Positions 26,046 through 39,200 of a DNA stretch of 49,800 bases are shown piece after piece (within the stretch, counting starts at the first letter, position 1; each line of letters begins with the position of its first letter). Source of the DNA: Methylophaga sp. (lineage in GTDB: Bacteria; Pseudomonadota; Gammaproteobacteria; Nitrosococcales; Methylophagaceae); NCBI GenBank assembly GCA_002696735.1, contig NZSL01000012.1, forward strand, positions 147,216 to 197,015, in the 5' to 3' direction. The notes beneath the pieces were generated by a model, which saw only the letters and a list, made by a program, of their open reading frames with translations, did not search any database and had not been told where the DNA came from. The position numbers and the translations under genes are program-made.

Positions 26046-26432
26046 ATGAGTAATTTATCTGCTTTGCAACTGGAAAAACTCTCAGAACAAGAGCTGCAAA
26101 AATTGATTAGTCAGTCAAAAAAACAAATTAAAAAATTGAAAACTAAAAAAGTGACAGAACTCAATAGTAAAGATAGCGATGTTGTTGCTGTGGCTGATGC
26201 GGTAAGAGCCCTGGCAAAAGAAAAAAAAGTTACTCCTGCAGAAGCCCTGACGGCTGTGGCTAAAAATATGCGAGTGGGTTTATCAGGTGCACGCAAACCT
26301 CGTGCTGAAAGTGCTGACAAATACCGTCATCCGCAAGATCCGCAAAAAACCTGGAAAGGGTTTGGTAAACGTCCTTTATGGTTAGTTGAAGAACTGAATC
26401 GTGGACGTAAGTTAGAAGAATTCAGAATCTAG
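26046..26432 (+). CDS. H-NS family nucleoid-associated protein
   Basis: 128 aa. The N-terminal part (about residues 5-75) is helical and Lys/Glu-rich, suited to oligomerisation. The C-terminal domain (about 92-115) reads KYRHPQDPQKTWKGFGKRP followed by LWL, the H-NS DNA-binding pattern of the MvaT-distant, XrvC/BpH3-like group, where the loop inserts into the AT-rich minor groove. It probably silences or shapes AT-rich DNA. A hairpin terminator follows. It has its own 74-base upstream gap. Confidence 0.83.
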   Translation: MSNLSALQLEKLSEQELQKLISQSKKQIKKLKTKKVTELNSKDSDVVAVADAVRALAKEKKVTPAEALTAVAKNMRVGLSGARKPRAESADKYRHPQDPQKTWKGFGKRPLWLVEELNRGRKLEEFRI

Positions 26433-26442
26433 ATAAAACTTC

Positions 26443-26473
26443 ACAGTGCAGTATCTTCTGCTGCACTGTTTCT
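26443..26473 (+). terminator. Hairpin terminator after the H-NS-like gene
   Basis: A nine-base perfect stem ACAGTGCAG/CTGCACTGT with a nine-base loop, followed by the short T-rich TTTCT. It is placed 11 bases after the stop codon. The T tract is brief. Confidence 0.65.
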
Positions 26474-26490
26474 GATTGCATAGCCGATAG

Positions 26491-29046
<2,556 letters not shown>

Positions 29047-29064
29047 TAAACAAAGGAAACAGTA

Positions 29065-29550
29065 ATGTTGAAGAAACTGATAATTGCAGTTTTTTGTATG
29101 ACGGTAGCGGCTTGCGGTTTCCAGTTGCGTGGTGCCGCAGATTTACCTGAAAGCATACAGACATTGCATATTCAGGGGATCAGTATGCGTCAGGGACTCG
29201 GCTTGGAACTGAAACGCACCTTGAGACGTAACGGTATTAATGTGGTTGACGACTATATGGAAGGCGCGGCGGTATTAAGCTTCCTGGAAAATCGCTATGA
29301 GCGACATGTATTGTCAGTCGGGGGTAATGCCAAGGTCAGTGAATATGAATTGATATTGGAAGTCGCATTTCAACTGACAGACAATCAGCAAAATAAACTA
29401 ATCGATAATGAACGATTTGAAGCCCAGCGAGATTATCAGTTTGACCAGGAACAGGTATTAGGACGTGATGGTGAAGAAAGTTTGTTGCGTGAAGAAATGG
29501 AAAAACAAATCAGTCAGGCAATAGTTCGCCGTTTATCCGCTTTGGATTAG
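29065..29550 (+). CDS. lptE: LPS-assembly lipoprotein LptE
   Basis: 161 aa. A lipoprotein signal has the lipobox VAAC with the lipidated cysteine at residue 17, followed by GFQLRGAADLPESIQTLHI, the conserved LptE opening. It plugs the LptD barrel in the outer membrane during LPS export. It sits between leuS and holA, as in E. coli; gaps are 18 and 5 bases. Confidence 0.93.
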   Translation: MLKKLIIAVFCMTVAACGFQLRGAADLPESIQTLHIQGISMRQGLGLELKRTLRRNGINVVDDYMEGAAVLSFLENRYERHVLSVGGNAKVSEYELILEVAFQLTDNQQNKLIDNERFEAQRDYQFDQEQVLGRDGEESLLREEMEKQISQAIVRRLSALD

Positions 29551-29555
29551 ATTTG

Positions 29556-30587
29556 ATGCGAGTTAAAGCAGAACAGCTCAGCTCACAGATACAACGTAGT
29601 TTTCCTGTCACCAGTGTGCTATATGGTGATGAACCTCTGCTAGTGGAAGAAGCTGCGGATACGATCCGTCAGCAAGCCAAAGTTCAGGGTATTACCGAAC
29701 GGCAGGTTTGGCATGCCGATGCCCGTTTTGACTGGTCCAAACTTAGATTTGCTGACGATAGTCTTTCCCTGTTTGCTTCGCAGAAACTGGTCGAGATCAG
29801 GTTGCCTTCAGGGGCCCCCGGTAAAGAAGGCGGAGCGTTTCTGAGAGAATTTGCCGAGCAACCTGCACCCGATACGTTTTTATTACTGATCACTGGCAAG
29901 CTGACGCCCCAGCAACAAAAAGCAAAGTGGTTTACTGCATTGGAAAGTGCAGGCATCAGTGTTCCGCTCTGGCCGGTCAGTATTGAAATGCTTCCCCGCT
30001 GGATCCAGCAGCGCATGCAACAGAAAGGCTTGCAGGCAAACTTCTCTGTCGCCACCATGCTGGCAGAAAGAACAGAAGGCAATTTATTCGCTGCCGCTCA
30101 GGAAATCGATAAACTGGTATTACTTAGCCCTGATGGAAATGTGGATGAACCCTTATTAATGGAAAGCGTTACTGACAGTGCCCGATTTGAAGCATTTTCA
30201 CTGATGGATGCTGTCTATGCTGGTCAGTCTGCCAAGATTCCGCGTATGTTAAGAATGTTACAGGCGGAAGGTAATGATGTATTGGCCGTGTTTTCGGCAG
30301 TATCCTGGTCTTTACATCGAATGGTTGATATGGCCGATCAATTGGACAAAGGTGCTGCACCGGCCCAGGTTTTCAGCAGTCAGAAACCTCCCGTTTGGGA
30401 TAAGGCGAGACCGTTGATTCAAACAGGATTACGTCGCCATGCTGCAGCAAAATGGCGAACATTTTTACCGCAAATGGCGGCAATTGATCGCGCTGCAAAA
30501 GGTGGCGGTAATGATAATGCATGGCGGATGCTGACCACCCTGTGTCTACAGGTTGCTGGTGTGCCAATGCAATTACAGCAAACATGA
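29556..30587 (+). CDS. holA: DNA polymerase III subunit delta
   Basis: 343 aa from the ATG at 29556. It has the HolA layout: an N-terminal clamp-opening region ([19 protein letters not shown]), a degenerate AAA+ fold without Walker A and a C-terminal collar domain ([21 protein letters not shown]). Delta opens the beta clamp for the DnaX complex encoded at 10.6-12.4 kb. The stop lies just inside the first possible ATG of proA. Confidence 0.92.
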   Translation: MRVKAEQLSSQIQRSFPVTSVLYGDEPLLVEEAADTIRQQAKVQGITERQVWHADARFDWSKLRFADDSLSLFASQKLVEIRLPSGAPGKEGGAFLREFAEQPAPDTFLLLITGKLTPQQQKAKWFTALESAGISVPLWPVSIEMLPRWIQQRMQQKGLQANFSVATMLAERTEGNLFAAAQEIDKLVLLSPDGNVDEPLLMESVTDSARFEAFSLMDAVYAGQSAKIPRMLRMLQAEGNDVLAVFSAVSWSLHRMVDMADQLDKGAAPAQVFSSQKPPVWDKARPLIQTGLRRHAAAKWRTFLPQMAAIDRAAKGGGNDNAWRMLTTLCLQVAGVPMQLQQT

Positions 30588-30616
30588 AAGCAGAGAAATT
30601 AAAAGAGGAGAGTGCT

Positions 30617-31873
30617 GTGGAAGTCGCAGCCTACATGCAGAAACTGGGTCAACAGGCCCGCGAAGCCAGCCGGGTATTAGCACGCGCAACGACCAATAAT
30701 AAAAATGCGGCGCTATTGGCGATTGCCACGGCGATCCGCAGTCAGGCTGATGGCTTGAAAACTGCCAATAAACAGGATTTGCAGGCTGGCAAAGCCAAAG
30801 GACTGGATGCTGCGATGCTGGATCGTTTGACATTGACCGATGACCGGATTGAGTCAATGGCACAAGGTCTGGAACAAATTGCGGCATTACCTGATCCTAT
30901 CGGCGAAATCAGTGATATGCGGTATCGGCCTTCCGGTATTCAATTGGGCCAGATGCGGGTACCGCTGGGCGTTATTGGCATTATTTATGAATCACGGCCA
31001 AATGTGACCGCGGATGCAGCAGGATTATGTCTGAAATCCGGTAATGCAACTATTCTGCGTGGTGGCAGCGAAGCAATACATTCGAATCAGGCTATTGCAG
31101 ACTGCATCCATCAGGGATTGCAGCAGGCCGGTTTACCAATTACTGCGGTTCAGGTCGTTGAAATCACGGATCGTGAAGTAGTAGGTCAACTGATTACTAT
31201 GCCTGAATATGTCGATGTCATAGTGCCACGCGGTGGGAAGAGTCTGATAGAACGTATCAGTCATGACGCTCGAGTGCCTGTTATCAAGCATCTTGATGGC
31301 ATCTGTCATGTATATGTCGATGTGGAAGCTGATTTGAGCATGGCGCAAGAGATTGCCTTTAATGCCAAATGTCACCGTTATGGTGTATGCAATGCAATGG
31401 AAACGCTGCTGGTACATGCTGATATTGCCAGCGAGTTTTTGCCTGCTATGGCCAAGCGTTTTATCAATGAAGGCGTTGAATTACGAGGCTGCAATGAAAC
31501 CTTACATATTCTGCCGGATATCACCGTGGCAACGGACGCCGATTGGAATACTGAATATCTTGCCCCCATTCTGTCGATAAAAATTGTCAATGATGTAGAC
31601 GATGCGATGCTGCATATTTATCAGCATAGTTCTGCCCATACCGAAAGTATCGTGACGCAAAATTATGACACCGCTAGACGCTTTCTGCAGGAAGTGGACT
31701 CCAGTTCAGTGTTGGTAAATGCATCGACACGTTTTGCTGATGGTTTTGAATATGGTCTGGGTGCTGAAATCGGTATTTCTACCGATAAATTGCATGCTCG
31801 TGGTCCGGTGGGTTTAAATGGTTTGACGTCACAAAAATGGATAGTGTTTGGTAGTGGTCAAATCAGAACATAA
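30617..31873 (+). CDS. proA: Gamma-glutamyl phosphate reductase
   Basis: 418 aa from GTG at 30617, chosen because GAGGAG lies six bases upstream and the product then begins [20 protein letters not shown], as in pseudomonad ProA. An in-frame ATG at 30584 overlapping the holA stop is the alternative. NADPH and substrate motifs include [19 protein letters not shown] and the catalytic Cys region [18 protein letters not shown]. It makes glutamate-5-semialdehyde for proline. proB is not in the window. Confidence 0.95.
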   Translation: MEVAAYMQKLGQQAREASRVLARATTNNKNAALLAIATAIRSQADGLKTANKQDLQAGKAKGLDAAMLDRLTLTDDRIESMAQGLEQIAALPDPIGEISDMRYRPSGIQLGQMRVPLGVIGIIYESRPNVTADAAGLCLKSGNATILRGGSEAIHSNQAIADCIHQGLQQAGLPITAVQVVEITDREVVGQLITMPEYVDVIVPRGGKSLIERISHDARVPVIKHLDGICHVYVDVEADLSMAQEIAFNAKCHRYGVCNAMETLLVHADIASEFLPAMAKRFINEGVELRGCNETLHILPDITVATDADWNTEYLAPILSIKIVNDVDDAMLHIYQHSSAHTESIVTQNYDTARRFLQEVDSSSVLVNASTRFADGFEYGLGAEIGISTDKLHARGPVGLNGLTSQKWIVFGSGQIRT

Positions 31874-32513
31874 AACCGAGGCAATAGGCATTCTTGGCGG
31901 TACCTTTGATCCGGTGCATTTCGGGCATTTGCGCTCGGCTCTGGAAGTCTGTCAGCAGCTGGAGTTAAATCATGTCCGGCTGATTCCGTGTGCGATACCG
32001 CCGCATCGCCAGCCCACCATGGCCAGTGCTGATGCACGGCGGTTGATGCTGGAAATCGCAGTAAAATATGTTCCCCAATTAACCGTTGACGATCGAGAAC
32101 TGCATCGTGAAGGGCCCTCTTTTTCGGTGGATACCTTACTCAGTCTGCGCGAACAATTTGTTAATAACCCATTATTTCTTATTCTGGGTACCGATGCTTT
32201 TCGTAACATTAGCAGCTGGTCCCGCTGGCAACAGATTTTGCATTTAGCGCATATCGTGGTGGTGCAAAGACCTGATGAAACATTGGATATGCATGAAGAA
32301 CTAGAGGTCTGGTATCACCAGAATATGGCTCAGGCAGAAGATCGACAACTCTCATCAGGCAAGATATGGCCATTGAATGTAACGCCAATGGCGATTTCCG
32401 CCACGCAAATCCGTGATGAATTGTCGGCGGGAAACCCGGTCAATTTTTTGTTACCGGATTCGGTTATTGCTGTGATAGAGCAATTAGAACTCTACCAGTC
32501 GAAAAAACAGTAA
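31854..32513 (+). CDS. nadD: Nicotinate-nucleotide adenylyltransferase
   Basis: About 219 aa. The nucleotidyltransferase motif is [20 protein letters not shown] near the N-terminus and the second motif is [12 protein letters not shown] near the C-terminus. It makes deamido-NAD. The start is uncertain because no ATG precedes the core: GTG at 31854 and TTG at 31848 are both inside the end of proA, overlapping by about 20 bases and implying coupled translation. Confidence 0.93.
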   Translation: MVKSEHKTEAIGILGGTFDPVHFGHLRSALEVCQQLELNHVRLIPCAIPPHRQPTMASADARRLMLEIAVKYVPQLTVDDRELHREGPSFSVDTLLSLREQFVNNPLFLILGTDAFRNISSWSRWQQILHLAHIVVVQRPDETLDMHEELEVWYHQNMAQAEDRQLSSGKIWPLNVTPMAISATQIRDELSAGNPVNFLLPDSVIAVIEQLELYQSKKQ

Positions 32514-32519
32514 CGTTTA

Positions 32520-33371
32520 ATGGAACAAGTATTTTTTGTACTATCAAAATTGGCTTGGGCATTGCTCAGTCCGTTTATGATGCTTAATCTGTTCCTGGTA
32601 TTTGGCACGCTATTTTTATTGTTCGGTTACCGAACAATCGCGTTAAGATTTCTGTTGCCAGCGCTGGTGTTCAGTTTGAGTCTGATGATATTTCCAATTG
32701 GCGACTGGTTAATTCATCCACTGGAAGCCCGTATCAGCCAACCCCAGCAGCTGCCAGAAAATATTGATGGCATCATTGTTCTGGGGGGCGGTGAAGATAT
32801 AAAAACCACCATCAGTTGGCAACAGCCTCAGGTCGGCCAGGCCAGTGACCGTTATTTTGGGGCTGCATTGTTAGCCAAAAAGTACCCTGACAGTCCAATC
32901 ATTTTTACCGGTGGTAGCAATTTACTGCGCTTTGATGCCGGGGCAACGCCTGCCGAGCTTAGCCATCAATTATTGACCATGGTGGGAATTGATGAAGAGC
33001 GACTGATCATTGAATCTCAGTCACGTAATACCTACGAAAATTTCCAACGGCTAAAAACAGTCATACCCAAAAGAAATGGCCAGTATCTTTTGGTGACATC
33101 GGCTTATCATATGCCGCGGTCAGTAGGCATTGCTGAAAAACAGGGTATAAAGGTATTACCCTATCCGGTGGATTATCGCAGTCAGACGGGAGAGTCCCGT
33201 CAGTTGGACTTTGCGGTTTTTGAACAACTGGAAAAACTTGAGCCTGCCTGGCGCGAGTGGGTCGGACTGACCGCCTATTTCATTACCAGAAAAACCAGCC
33301 AGTGGTTTCCGGAGGGGCCGAGTGACCGCTTCGTCGAAACCACCACAGACGCACAGGCTGACATACGTTAA
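32520..33371 (+). CDS. ElyC/YdcF-family membrane protein (DUF218)
   Basis: 283 aa. Two membrane segments at the N-terminus (about residues 10-35 and 40-62) are followed by a DUF218 domain (about 82-250) with IDGIIVLGGGED, IFTGGSN and the Asn-Thr and Ser-Ala-Tyr-His motifs ESQSRNTYENF and LVTSAYHMPRS. E. coli ElyC, of this family, affects peptidoglycan precursor or undecaprenyl metabolism; the biochemical reaction is unsettled. It starts six bases after nadD. Confidence 0.85.
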   Translation: MEQVFFVLSKLAWALLSPFMMLNLFLVFGTLFLLFGYRTIALRFLLPALVFSLSLMIFPIGDWLIHPLEARISQPQQLPENIDGIIVLGGGEDIKTTISWQQPQVGQASDRYFGAALLAKKYPDSPIIFTGGSNLLRFDAGATPAELSHQLLTMVGIDEERLIIESQSRNTYENFQRLKTVIPKRNGQYLLVTSAYHMPRSVGIAEKQGIKVLPYPVDYRSQTGESRQLDFAVFEQLEKLEPAWREWVGLTAYFITRKTSQWFPEGPSDRFVETTTDAQADIR

Positions 33372-33404
33372 ACTTAACAACGAAATTTATTATTTGGAGT
33401 GCCC

Positions 33405-33761
33405 ATGAAGGCAGAACAATTGAAATTATTAGTGATAGACGCACTGGAAGACATTAAAGCAGAGGATATTACCGTGCTGGATGTAACCGGTATGACCGAT
33501 GTTACGGATGTGATGATCATCGCTACTGGTAAATCCAACAGACAGGTTAAAGCATTGGCGAATGAAGTTTCTTCGCAGGCAAAAGCGGCTGGCGTCCAAC
33601 CTCTCGGCATGGAAGGTGAAGATATTGGCGAATGGGCTTTGGTGGATTTAGGTGACGTAATTGCACATATTATGACACCGCAAACCAGAGCGACTTACAA
33701 TCTGGAAAAATTATGGTCTGTCGCTGAAGTTACGCAAAGTGCTTCGGCAGATAGTGAATGA
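33405..33761 (+). CDS. rsfS: Ribosomal silencing factor RsfS
   Basis: 118 aa from the ATG at 33405, with GGAG six bases upstream. The Iojap/RsfS domain shows IKAEDITVLDVTGMTDVTDVMIIATGKSNRQ and GMEGEDIGEWALVDLGDVIAHIMTP. It binds ribosomal protein L14 on the 50S subunit and blocks joining when nutrients are short. It overlaps rlmH by four bases; the nadD-rsfS-rlmH order is conserved, interrupted here by the ElyC-like gene. Confidence 0.95.
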   Translation: MKAEQLKLLVIDALEDIKAEDITVLDVTGMTDVTDVMIIATGKSNRQVKALANEVSSQAKAAGVQPLGMEGEDIGEWALVDLGDVIAHIMTPQTRATYNLEKLWSVAEVTQSASADSE

Positions 33762-34228
33762 AACTGAATCTGCTTGCTGTCGGCCAGAAAATGCCGCAGT
33801 GGGTTATCGAAGGTTATAACGAATACGCACGGCGTATGCCGAGGGAATGTCAGCTTAATCTGCAGGAAATTGCTCCGTCAAAGCGAGGTAAATCAGGCAG
33901 TTCAGGACAATGGATGCAGGAAGAGGGCAAACGGATCATGACCGCTTTACCGCAAAATGATTATGTGGTCGCGCTGGAAGTCGGTGGTCGTAACTGGTCG
34001 ACGGAACAGCTGGCGGAGCAATTAAAAAACTGGCAGGCATCCGGTCGGGATGTCAGTCTGTTGATTGGTGGACCGGATGGCTTATCCGATGAGTGCCAGC
34101 AACGTGCCGATCAAAAATGGTCATTATCCAATCTGACCTTGCCACATCCGTTGGTTCGAATTGTGGTTGCAGAACAGTTATATCGTGCCTGGACGGTTCT
34201 GCAGAATCATCCCTACCATCGCGCATGA
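33758..34228 (+). CDS. rlmH: 23S rRNA (pseudouridine-1915-N3)-methyltransferase
   Basis: 156 aa SPOUT methyltransferase. The knot motifs LLIGGPDGLSDECQQRAD and SLSNLTLPHPLVRIVVAEQL (with YRAW after it) are clear, and the N-terminus MKLNLLAVGQKMPQWVIEGYNEYARRMP is typical. It acts on intact 70S ribosomes at helix 69. It overlaps rsfS and maf by four bases each. Confidence 0.95.
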   Translation: MKLNLLAVGQKMPQWVIEGYNEYARRMPRECQLNLQEIAPSKRGKSGSSGQWMQEEGKRIMTALPQNDYVVALEVGGRNWSTEQLAEQLKNWQASGRDVSLLIGGPDGLSDECQQRADQKWSLSNLTLPHPLVRIVVAEQLYRAWTVLQNHPYHRA

Positions 34229-34812
34229 AATTTCCCAAAGTTTATCTGGCCTCTGCTTCACCGCGACGGCGTGAACTCCTGACTCAAATCGGAGTCGATT
34301 TTTCTGTATTAAACGTTGCCGTTGATGAATCTGTTTTAGCGGCAGAAACGCCGTCCGATTATGCCAAGCGTATTGCATTAGCCAAAGCTCAGGCAGGCTG
34401 GGAAACTCTAAAGACAGACTATCGACCGGTCATAGGCGCCGATACTGCTGTGGTTTTGCCTTCACAGCAAATTCTTGGCAAGCCGGAAAACCTGCAACAG
34501 GCAGAAGCTTTTTTGCTGCAATTATCTGCTAGCAGACATCAGGTGCTCAGCGCAGTGGCGATTGTCTGGCAACAGCAACATTGGCTAAGCTTGCAAATCA
34601 GTGACGTACAATTCAAAAAGCTGAGTTCAGCCGAAATTGACTGGTATCTTGCCACTGGAGAAGGAAAAGATAAGGCTGGAGGATATGCGGTACAGGGCTT
34701 AGCTGCTATGTTTATTGAAAATATCAAAGGCAGTTACTCCGGTGTGATGGGCCTGCCATTATTTGAAACCAGTCAGCTTTTACAACAGGTAAATATCGTC
34801 AATGAGCAGTGA
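34225..34812 (+). CDS. Maf family nucleotide pyrophosphatase (YhdE type)
   Basis: 195 aa, starting at the ATG at 34225 that overlaps the rlmH stop (ATGA). The N-terminal phosphate loop is LASASPRRRELLTQIG, with catalytic residues in IGADTAVVL and the C-terminal GYAVQGLAAMFIENIKGSY motif (SGVMGLPLFET follows). The last motif matches the YhdE subgroup, which hydrolyses dTTP, UTP and modified pyrimidine nucleotides. It overlaps rng by 11 bases, the common maf-rng order. Confidence 0.92.
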   Translation: MKFPKVYLASASPRRRELLTQIGVDFSVLNVAVDESVLAAETPSDYAKRIALAKAQAGWETLKTDYRPVIGADTAVVLPSQQILGKPENLQQAEAFLLQLSASRHQVLSAVAIVWQQQHWLSLQISDVQFKKLSSAEIDWYLATGEGKDKAGGYAVQGLAAMFIENIKGSYSGVMGLPLFETSQLLQQVNIVNEQ

Positions 34813-36274
34813 AATTCTGATTAATGTCACGCCCAGTGAAACCCGTGCTGCAGTGGTGGAAAACGGTGTGTTGCAGGAAATTTTCATTGAGCGCAGTGAA
34901 CATCGTGGATTAGTTGGCAACATATACAAAGGAAAAGTCTGTCGGGTATTACCTGGGATGCAGGCTGCCTTTGTTGAGATCGGCTTATCCCGTGCAGCCT
35001 TTCTGCACGCTTCGGATATTTCGATTCCCAAAGGACAGTCTGGTGATTTAAAAGAAGCCCCGCGAATTACACCGCCGATTACCAGCCTGCTACGCGAGGG
35101 TGATGAGTTATTGGTTCAGGTGATCAAGGATCCGATGGGCAGTAAAGGCGCAAGATTGACCACGCAGTTGTCAGCTTCATCCCGTTATCTGGTGTATATG
35201 CCCGAAGCGGAAGGCATCGGCATCTCATTGAAAATTGAGGGTGAAGCTGAGCGCGAGCGACTGAAAATCTGTTTGTCGGAGCTGTTGGGAGAGCAACAGG
35301 GGGGATACATTTTACGTACAGCAGCAGAAGGTGTCAGCGATGCCGAATTACGCGCCGATCTGGATTTTTTGCATCGCTTGTGGGAAAAACTGCGTCAACG
35401 CGTCACTTCTACCCAATGCGGGGAGGCTTTATATCAGGATTTGCCCTTAACCTTACGTGCTTTGCGGGATTTGTTTTCTCCAGAGATTGATCGCATTCGC
35501 ATTGATGCTGCTGAAACCTTTAAAGAAGCTCAGCAGTTTGCTGAAGGATTTATGCCGGAATGTGCTGCCCGACTGGAACATTATCGGGGGGATCGACCAT
35601 TATTTGATTTATTTGGTGTGGAAGACGAAATTCAGAAAGCACTGGATCGTAAGGTGCCACTGAAATCAGGTGGATATGTGATTTTTGATCAGACCGAAGC
35701 TATGACCACCGTCGACGTAAACACCGGTGGCTTTGTCGGCCATAAAAATCTCGAAGAAACCATTTTCAAAACCAATCTTGAAGCTGCACAGGCCATAGCA
35801 CGCCAGCTGCGAGTGCGAAACCTTGGCGGCATTATCATTATTGATTTTATTGATATGGAAGAACTCAGTCACCGTGAACAGGTTTTGCGGACGCTGGAAA
35901 AAGCCATGTTGCTGGATCGAGCCAAACATAATATCTGTGCGGTTTCCGAACTGGGGCTGGTGGAAATGACCCGTAAACGCACGCGTGAAAGCCTGGGGCA
36001 TATCCTTTGTGAGCCCTGTCCCTGCTGTGATGGTCGAGGCTATACCAAAAATGTTGAAACGGTCTGTTATGAGATTTTCCGAGAAATTCTGCGTGAATCG
36101 CGTCAATACGAATCGAAACAGTTTCTGGTGTTGGCCTCTCAGGACGTGATTGATCGTCTTAATGATGAAGATTCCACGAAAGTGGCTGAGTTAGAGCAAT
36201 TTATTAGTAAACCGATTCTGTTTCAGTGTGAGCCTCAATATGGCCGTGAACAATTTAATGTGGTGCTGATGTAG
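34802..36274 (+). CDS. rng: Ribonuclease G
   Basis: 490 aa. An S1 domain (about residues 35-125; GLVGNIYKGKVCRVLPGMQAAFVEIG) is followed by an RNase H-like catalytic domain. Metal-binding D305 (TTVDVNTGGFVG) and D348 (IIIIDFIDME) match the E/G family catalytic pair. The zinc-link CxxC lies in EPCPCCDGRGYTK, followed by the small domain. It matures the 16S rRNA 5' end and cleaves mRNAs. It overlaps maf and is followed by yhdP after two bases. Confidence 0.96.
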   Translation: MSSEILINVTPSETRAAVVENGVLQEIFIERSEHRGLVGNIYKGKVCRVLPGMQAAFVEIGLSRAAFLHASDISIPKGQSGDLKEAPRITPPITSLLREGDELLVQVIKDPMGSKGARLTTQLSASSRYLVYMPEAEGIGISLKIEGEAERERLKICLSELLGEQQGGYILRTAAEGVSDAELRADLDFLHRLWEKLRQRVTSTQCGEALYQDLPLTLRALRDLFSPEIDRIRIDAAETFKEAQQFAEGFMPECAARLEHYRGDRPLFDLFGVEDEIQKALDRKVPLKSGGYVIFDQTEAMTTVDVNTGGFVGHKNLEETIFKTNLEAAQAIARQLRVRNLGGIIIIDFIDMEELSHREQVLRTLEKAMLLDRAKHNICAVSELGLVEMTRKRTRESLGHILCEPCPCCDGRGYTKNVETVCYEIFREILRESRQYESKQFLVLASQDVIDRLNDEDSTKVAELEQFISKPILFQCEPQYGREQFNVVLM

Positions 36275-36276
36275 TT

Positions 36277-39200
36277 ATGTCGCTTATGCATCGCAGCCTG
36301 CACATTGCAGGAAGACAAGTTACCAATATTGTGGTTATGACTGCGGTGATCATGCTGGTCTGTGTTGGACTGGCGTACTGGTTTTCCAATGCCATTGCCG
36401 AACGAAAAGATGAAATTGCTGCATGGGCAACTGAAAAAACCGGTTATCCGATTCAAATTGGTGAAGCAGGTCTTTACTGGTTTGATTTGTTTCCAAAATT
36501 AATGGTGACCGATATTTCGGTGATGCAGGCAGAGCCAGATATTGGTGAACTGTTTACCGCAGAAGAGCTTTATATCGGTGTCGATCTGATTGCCAGTTTG
36601 CAGCAAAGAGCGTTGGTGGTTGATACGGCACGTATCTCTGGTCTGCAATTGGGCATAAAACGTTCTGCTGATGGTGATATCAGCCTTATCGGTCTGCAGG
36701 GAAAGTCTGTTGATCAAAAGTTTGATGACACACAGATTGACTGGGCCGAGCAGATCCGCTCATGGCGTGGCATCGAACTATTGTCGGCCCAAATCCAATT
36801 CGATGACCAAATGCAACCTCAGTTCAGTGGTCTTTATGAAGTAAATGAACTGGCCTTATTGCAGGGCAAACAATCCACATTGATAGGTGATATTCAATTA
36901 CCTCACCATCTGGGGCAGCAACTAAGTTTCACAGTAGACGCAATGTTAACGTCATCAGGAATCTCAAATTGGCAGGTTGAGCAGCTGGACGCCAGACAAT
37001 TGCAATTGGCCACAATTTTTCAGAATCAACAAATGCAAGATGTGTCTGTGACACGTGGCCGTGCTGATGTCAGTGTTGGTATTGGTTCAAACTTGAATAA
37101 ACAATGGCAAGGGCAAATTCAGCTTTTAGATGTTGCACTGGAAAACCTGAGTCATCCAGATCGTGGATCAGTCACTATAAATTCTTTGTCAGGAGAATTT
37201 AACTGGCAGGGAGATGGAACTGCATGGCAATTAGCTGCCGAGCCGATCCAGCTAACTATTGATGATGACAGTTGGCCTCAGTCCACATTAAATCTAAAGT
37301 TTTCAGAAACTGATGGCTGGTTTGCAGAAACCAGTTTTGTTCGTCTCAGCGATCTGACAGCGTTAGCATTATTAAGTGATAAAGCACCAGCCCTACTGAC
37401 ACAGTATCAGCCTGCTGGAGATATCCGAGACATACAACTATCACTGAACAGTAATAATGAACTTCAGTCTGCAAAGATGATTGTGGATGAGTTTGCCAGT
37501 CAACCGGTTGATCAAGTGCCAGGGGTGACTGGACTTAGTATGGAGGTTGAATGGGAACCGGCTTCCGCCCATGCACTGATCAGCAGCCGTAACCTGACGA
37601 TGTATGCACCCACCTGGTTGCCTGAAGCAATTTATTTCGATGTGGCCGAAGCTAATCTGGACTGGAACACTGCTGAAACGAACTGGCAGATGCAGCTGAC
37701 AGATTTGAATATCTGGAACAATGATATGACCCTGCGCGGTGAAGTTGGTCTTGAACATCAATCCAATACCACGTTTGCCGATATAGATCTGCAGATGCTG
37801 GATGTGGCAATTGCAAATTGGTTGAGTTATGTGCCGCGTTCAATTCTGGATCCGGATTATCTAAAGTGGGCAGAAAAGGCTTATACCGGCGGCCAGATTG
37901 AAACAGGAAGCCTCAAATTAAAAGGCAATTTGGCAGAGTTTCCGTTTACTGGCGAGAATAGCAAAAACGAATTTGAAGCTACGCTTAATGTCATTAACGT
38001 GGGCCTGGATTATGGTAAAGGCTGGCCGGTATTGGAAAATATTAGTGGCCAAGTTCTGAGCAGCGGCAACAAATTAGATATTTTGCCTAAAGCCGGCAGA
38101 ATTGCCGGGTTTGATTTTGTAAATGTCAGTGCTGAAATCAACAATATCTACGCTGGCAAACCGGTGTTGGATCTGACCGGGTTGTTATCAGGAAATACAG
38201 AGGATGCCTTGAATTTTTTACAGGCAAGCCCGCTCAGTTCGCGGTATGGCGATATCACCGATTGGGTAAAAGCTGAAGGCAAAAGCAATATTGCCCTTAA
38301 CTTGAAAATTCCATTACTTGATCCAAATGCCACTGATGCCGATGGTCATGTCAGTTTTGAAACCAGTCAGCTCACGGTTACCGCCATGCCGGATATGCCG
38401 ATTCAAAATATCAACGGCCAGTTATTTTTCAGTAATGATGGAGTAAACGCAGAGGCGATTACCGCCACTTTTTTAGACAGGCCTATGAAGATTGATGTCC
38501 TACCTGGAACGGAGTCGACATTGGTGACTGCAAAAGGTGAGATATCCAGCCAGCAGCTGGCGCAGTTATGGCAGGGCAAAATGCCTGGCTTTGTAAAAGG
38601 TACGACACAATATCAAGCCGATGTGGAAGTGAGTGAAAAGTCATTAGGTGAATTTGATACCGATATTCGGGTGACTTCTGAACTGGCGGGGCTGACAATT
38701 GAGGCTCCGGAACCGTTGGGGAAAACTGCCGCTGATAAACGGTTATTAGATATTAAATTGAGTAAAGATGACGAACAGCGATCATTACTGCAATTAAATT
38801 ATGCTGATATAGCAAGCGCTGTCTGGCTGCTTGCGGATTCTGCTCGCGGTGAAATTACTATTGGTATTCCAGAGCCTGAGCTACCGGCAAGCGGTATTCG
38901 ATTAAGAGGGCGTCTGAACGAGTTGTCCATTTCGGAGTGGACGCAATGGCAACAAACCTGGTTGGCAGACAGCATTACTGAACAAAACTTCGATAATTGG
39001 CCAGCGGTTGATATTGAACTTGCAGTGGACAACCTGCGGTTTAATCAGTGGGTGCTTAACGACGTTCAAACCAAAGCTTTTCAACGTAATCAAATATGGC
39101 AAATGGATATTCAATCTCGGCAGCTAAGAGGCGATATTCGTTGGCCCGTTGATTCAGATTCACTGCCAACCTTGCACTTTGACTTCGTCGATCTGCAGTT

